Assembly: GCF_014174155.1 (NCBI RefSeq)
Contig: NZ_JABEQM010000003.1
Location: 310,001-374,000, forward strand
Direction of reading: 5' to 3'
From: Gluconacetobacter tumulisoli
GTDB taxonomy: Bacteria; Pseudomonadota; Alphaproteobacteria; Acetobacterales; Acetobacteraceae
DNA: 64,000 nucleotides
The position numbers and the translations under genes are program-made. Below, piece after piece: positions 61,344 to 64,000 of the stretch; the first letter of the stretch is position 1, and the number at the start of each line of letters is the position of its first letter. Under the pieces are notes generated by a model. The model ran no database searches. It was not told where the DNA came from and saw only the letters and a program-made list of their open reading frames with translations.

Positions 61344-61369
61344 CCCGCCTAACAGGCGGGAACCTTTTT
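61344..61369 (+). terminator. Orphan intrinsic terminator on the plus strand
   Basis: CCCGCCT (61344-61350), loop AAC, AGGCGGG (61354-61360), then AACCTTTTTG with a T run at 61365-61369. This is a textbook Rho-independent terminator, yet no plus-strand gene ends before it; the neighbour on the left is the receptor gene on the minus strand. Confidence 0.65.
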
Positions 61370-61455
61370 GTCGCCGATGATTGATTGCAATCACGATCCG
61401 TGGACCGGGAGATGGCGCCTTGCAGACTGGCGCACCCGTGCAAAGCAGGGAACCA

Positions 61456-61635
61456 ATGAAGGTTCGGTATTTTGCAATGGGAGTAGCGTCGACCAATAGA
61501 TATAATATCGGAATGATATTTATTTTATTCCAGTTGCTTTATGATTTCGTGATCTGCGCTGTCCTGTCCGAAAGTATTTTCTGGAACGGTCCGGAATCGG
61601 AACATAATCCTCCGTCGAGCCTGCCTCAAGGATAA
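61456..61635 (+). CDS. Possible 59-aa single-span membrane protein
   Basis: ATG at 61456 with GGGA 7 bases upstream. The frame gives MKVRYFAMGVASTNRYNIGM followed by a hydrophobic helix (IFILFQLLYDFVICAVL) and a polar tail. Composition is A/T-rich and unlike neighbours. It could be a true small membrane protein in a promoter-rich gap or chance. No family recognised. Confidence 0.3.
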   Translation: MKVRYFAMGVASTNRYNIGMIFILFQLLYDFVICAVLSESIFWNGPESEHNPPSSLPQG

Positions 61636-62003
61636 AAAAAGGAACGGATCGTTGCCGTTTTGCGAGCAGCGGAATGATTCGCGGGCCTGATCGGCAGTGC
61701 GGTGCCGGAGGCATCGGCGACCGGTTATATCGGCGATATGGGTATGGATGTTATCTAAATTACGTATCCAATTCTCTTGGACCGGCCAAGGCCCATCTGA
61801 TCGATCCGGGGCCGTCACGCTGGACTGTCGCGGTCAGCCGCGACGTCGTCCGGGCCGGAGTCCGTCCAGCGGATCGGACGCCCCAGCCATTTCCCAGGGG
61901 GAAAGAAATTCTCTTTTCCATTGCCCGGCGGTCATTCGGCGGCCTAAACTTGCGGCCGGTTTCGCGTGTGGTTCGTGCCGGGATGGCGACGAGGAGGGTC
62001 CGG

Positions 62004-63011
62004 ATGCGCGAGGGAGCAGGCGGCCAGAGGCCGGGTGTCGGCATTATGGTGGCGGACGGGGCATTTCCGCCGGTCGACAGCCCCTTCCATCCGGGATGGC
62101 TCCGGCAGGTCGGCATGGTGGCGGCGTCGATCGGGGTGGGCGATTTCCACGAGCGCCTGCTGTCCCTTGTCGAGACCCTGATCCCGCATCAATCGTCCTG
62201 GATCATTTCCTATTCGTCGGCGGCCCGACCCGACGTCCTGTATACGGCGGGAGTGCCGGCCGCCGTGCGGGCCGATTATACAGATGCCTATCGCGATTTC
62301 GACCCTTTCTGGCGGCAGTGGCAGCGCCGTCCCCATTCCGGGGTTGTGACGTTGCAGACCCTGGACGCATCGGTGAAATCCGACATCTACACGACCCTGT
62401 TCCAGACGGATGCCGGGTTCGCCGACGAACTGGCGGTCGTGCTGCCGGCGCTGTCGGGGGCATCGGTGACCCTGTTCCTTCAACGCAGCGGCGAATCCTT
62501 CGCCCCGGCGGAAATCGAGGTCGCGCGACGGGTTTTTCCGGTGCTGGAAGGGCTGCATCGCGCCCATGTCGGTCGATTGTTCGTCAGCCTGCGGCAGGCG
62601 GCCGGCCATGCGGGATACGAAGCGGATCGCCTGGTTCGGCCCGCCCGGGACACGGCCCAACCCATGTCGTGCCGCATATCCGACCCATCAGGAAGGGGTG
62701 CGCGGGTAGAACCGTTCGACGCCGATTTTTCGATAGAGCGGAGCGGACGGCTGTATGTCCTGGAACGGGCCGGTGCGCAGGATGCATCGCCTGCACCCAC
62801 GTCGGAATTGATGCGTCATCTGACTCCGCGAGAACGAGAGATTCTGTCCCTGATCCTGCAGGGTCTCTGCACTGGCGAAATCGCCCAGGCGCTGCGTGTG
62901 GGGAAGGGGACGGTGAAGAACCACCGCATGCGCCTCTACCGCAAAGCCCAGGTCTCATCCGAACGGGCGCTGGTCGCCCTGTTCCGACCCGTCCTGCATC
63001 CGGACGGCTGA
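62004..63011 (+). CDS. LuxR-type transcriptional regulator (solo)
   Basis: A 335-aa protein with a C-terminal LuxR helix-turn-helix: HLTPREREILSLILQGLCTG, then EIAQALRVGKGTVKNHRMRL at about residues 270-310. The N-terminal 220 residues are not an autoinducer domain or receiver that I recognise; they contain SWIISYSSAARPDVLYTAG and ATLFLQRSGESF-like PAS/GAF-type strands, so a small-molecule sensor is likely. The ATG at 62004 follows GAGGAGGG, the best ribosome site here; earlier in-frame ATGs lie in biased sequence. No LuxI synthase in the window. Targets unknown; the TonB receptor is the nearest candidate. Confidence 0.85.
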   Translation: MREGAGGQRPGVGIMVADGAFPPVDSPFHPGWLRQVGMVAASIGVGDFHERLLSLVETLIPHQSSWIISYSSAARPDVLYTAGVPAAVRADYTDAYRDFDPFWRQWQRRPHSGVVTLQTLDASVKSDIYTTLFQTDAGFADELAVVLPALSGASVTLFLQRSGESFAPAEIEVARRVFPVLEGLHRAHVGRLFVSLRQAAGHAGYEADRLVRPARDTAQPMSCRISDPSGRGARVEPFDADFSIERSGRLYVLERAGAQDASPAPTSELMRHLTPREREILSLILQGLCTGEIAQALRVGKGTVKNHRMRLYRKAQVSSERALVALFRPVLHPDG

Positions 63012-63060
63012 GGACGCCGGAAGGTCGGACGGCTCGCGGAACGCCTTGCAGAGCACTCTT

Positions 63061-64000
63061 TCAGTCGTGCAGCATTTCGCCATGCAGGGCGATATCGAGG
63101 CCCTCAAGCTCCACATCCGGCGAGACACGCAAGCCGCATACCCGTTTGACGATGACCAGGATCAGAGCGGTCGCCACGATTGTCCACAAGGCAATCAGGC
63201 CGATCGCTTTCGACTGGACCAGCAACTGGTGCCAATTGCCGTCCAGCAGGCCGGAATGGTCGGGGCCGCCTATGGCACGGGTGGCGAACACGCCCGTCAG
63301 GAACGCGCCCGCGATGCCACCGATGCCGTGAATGGCCCAGACATCCAGCGCATCGTCATATTTGAAGCGGTGCTTGGGCCAGTTGACGGCCCACAGGCAG
63401 ACCACCCCACCGATCAGGCCCATGGCCAGGGCGCCGGAGACGGTGACGAAGCCGCAGGCCGGGGTGATGACGACCAGGCCCGAAATCGCGCCCGACAGTG
63501 CACCGAGCAGGCTGGGCTTACCGTGCAATTTCCATTCGGCCAGGGTCCACGACACCAGTGCGGCGGAAGCCGCGACCTGGCTGTTCAGGATGGCCAGCGC
63601 CGCGGTCGGGCCGGCCGACAGCGCCGATCCGCCATTGAAGCAGAACCAGCCCATCCACAGCAGCGACCCGCCGATCATTGTCAGCAGGATATTGTGCGGG
63701 GCCATGTTCTCGGACCCCAGGCCCATGCGCTTGCCCAGTGCAAGGCAGGCCAGCAGCGCCGAGGTGCCGCTGGTGACATGCACCACCGTCCCGCCGGCGA
63801 AATCCAGCTCGCCGCTTTGCGCCAGCAGGCCGTCGGGACCCCAGACCATGTGGGCGATCGGGCAGTAGATCAGCAGGACCCACAGCACCACGAACAGCAT
63901 GGCGGCGGTGAATTTCATCCGGTCCGCCGTGGCGCCCAGCACGATCAGGGGGGTGATCGTCGCGAAGGTCAGTTCGAACATCACATAGAGATATTCCGGG
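63061..64000 (-). CDS. amt: Ammonium transporter, C-terminal part (runs off the window)
   Basis: The last 312 residues of an Amt/MEP/Rh channel (about 400-450 in full) that conducts ammonium into the cell. Pore histidines are in VVHVTSGTSALLA and WAIHGIGGIAGAF; GWFCFNGGSAL, FVTVSGALAMGLIGG and the aromatic residues of the Phe gate region are present. The C-terminal tail DVELEGLDIALHGE is the conserved cytoplasmic element that contacts the PII protein GlnK. The start and any glnK gene lie beyond base 64000. Confidence 0.95.
   Translation of the reverse strand, partial: PEYLYVMFELTFATITPLIVLGATADRMKFTAAMLFVVLWVLLIYCPIAHMVWGPDGLLAQSGELDFAGGTVVHVTSGTSALLACLALGKRMGLGSENMAPHNILLTMIGGSLLWMGWFCFNGGSALSAGPTAALAILNSQVAASAALVSWTLAEWKLHGKPSLLGALSGAISGLVVITPACGFVTVSGALAMGLIGGVVCLWAVNWPKHRFKYDDALDVWAIHGIGGIAGAFLTGVFATRAIGGPDHSGLLDGNWHQLLVQSKAIGLIALWTIVATALILVIVKRVCGLRVSPDVELEGLDIALHGEMLHD

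Larger units (their letters stand above)
61264..62003. other. Gene-poor, partly AT-rich gap between TonB receptor and LuxR gene
   Basis: About 740 bp. From left: the receptor leader (61264-61343), a plus-strand intrinsic terminator (61344-61369), an A/T-rich block at about 61440-61760 with a possible 59-aa gene, and the LuxR leader. Long open frames over 61674-62003 are biased Arg/Pro/Gly shadows. Confidence 0.6.

Noticed and set aside
61674-62003. N-terminal extension of the LuxR protein by 110 residues
   Set aside because: Biased Arg/Gly/Pro composition without a ribosome site; GAGGAGGG before 62004 gives a much better start.

Overview
The window is 64 kb of GC-rich DNA (well over 60% G+C by eye), densely packed with short intergenic gaps and many ATGA/GTGA stop-start overlaps. 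Gene content points to an alphaproteobacterium, most likely an acetic acid bacterium (Acetobacteraceae, Gluconacetobacter-like): acetate and glyoxylate genes, a lone TonB receptor, and a hairpin-rich intergenic element. The genus is an inference; there is no rRNA or tRNA here to anchor it.

Layout. 1-5.1 kb: C2/acetate assimilation, with partial malate synthase G and an unknown small gene divergent from an ScfR/RamB-type regulator, then acetyl-CoA synthetase. 5.2-10.9 kb: NmrA-like oxidoreductase with divergent LysR, amino acid permease, secreted dienelactone hydrolase, SDR and a small secreted protein. 10.9-16.6 kb: three-gene heavy-metal RND efflux operon. 16.9-24 kb: fatty acid desaturase, Old Yellow Enzyme, MFS exporter, M61 peptidase, UPF0114 and TRIC-like membrane proteins. 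24-27.5 kb: molybdate/tungstate operon with a fused permease-ATPase. 27.4-31 kb: operon on the minus strand of threonine aldolase, LysE exporter and two-subunit aconitase-X dehydratase. 31.2-34.2 kb: DUF4010 membrane protein, flavin monooxygenase, DUF1810 protein.

34.3-44.3 kb: a complete type I-E CRISPR-Cas locus (cas3, cse1, cse2, cas7, cas5, cas6e, cas1, cas2) followed by nine repeats with eight 32-bp spacers and a decayed tenth repeat. The locus lies between two copies of the 3' end of a MocR-type gene: the intact gene on the right and a 61-64 bp diverged remnant on the left. This suggests the system arrived as an insertion at the mocR 3' end.

44.3-50.9 kb: the MocR regulator, D-amino acid dehydrogenase and alanine racemase face an Lrp regulator, an omega-amino acid:pyruvate aminotransferase and a malonate semialdehyde decarboxylase that keeps all the known active-site residues. 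Together these could turn beta-alanine into acetaldehyde, CO2 and ammonia while regenerating the pyruvate acceptor. I consider this the most interesting metabolic proposal in the window.

51-64 kb: epimerase-like protein and second Old Yellow Enzyme with divergent LysR, CHAD protein, a small unknown protein, ATC-hydrolase-family protein, DMT transporter, DUF1330, acyl-CoA dehydrogenase-like protein, TonB-dependent receptor, an AT-rich 740-bp gap holding an orphan terminator and a possible small membrane protein, a LuxR-type solo regulator and the 3' part of an ammonium transporter.
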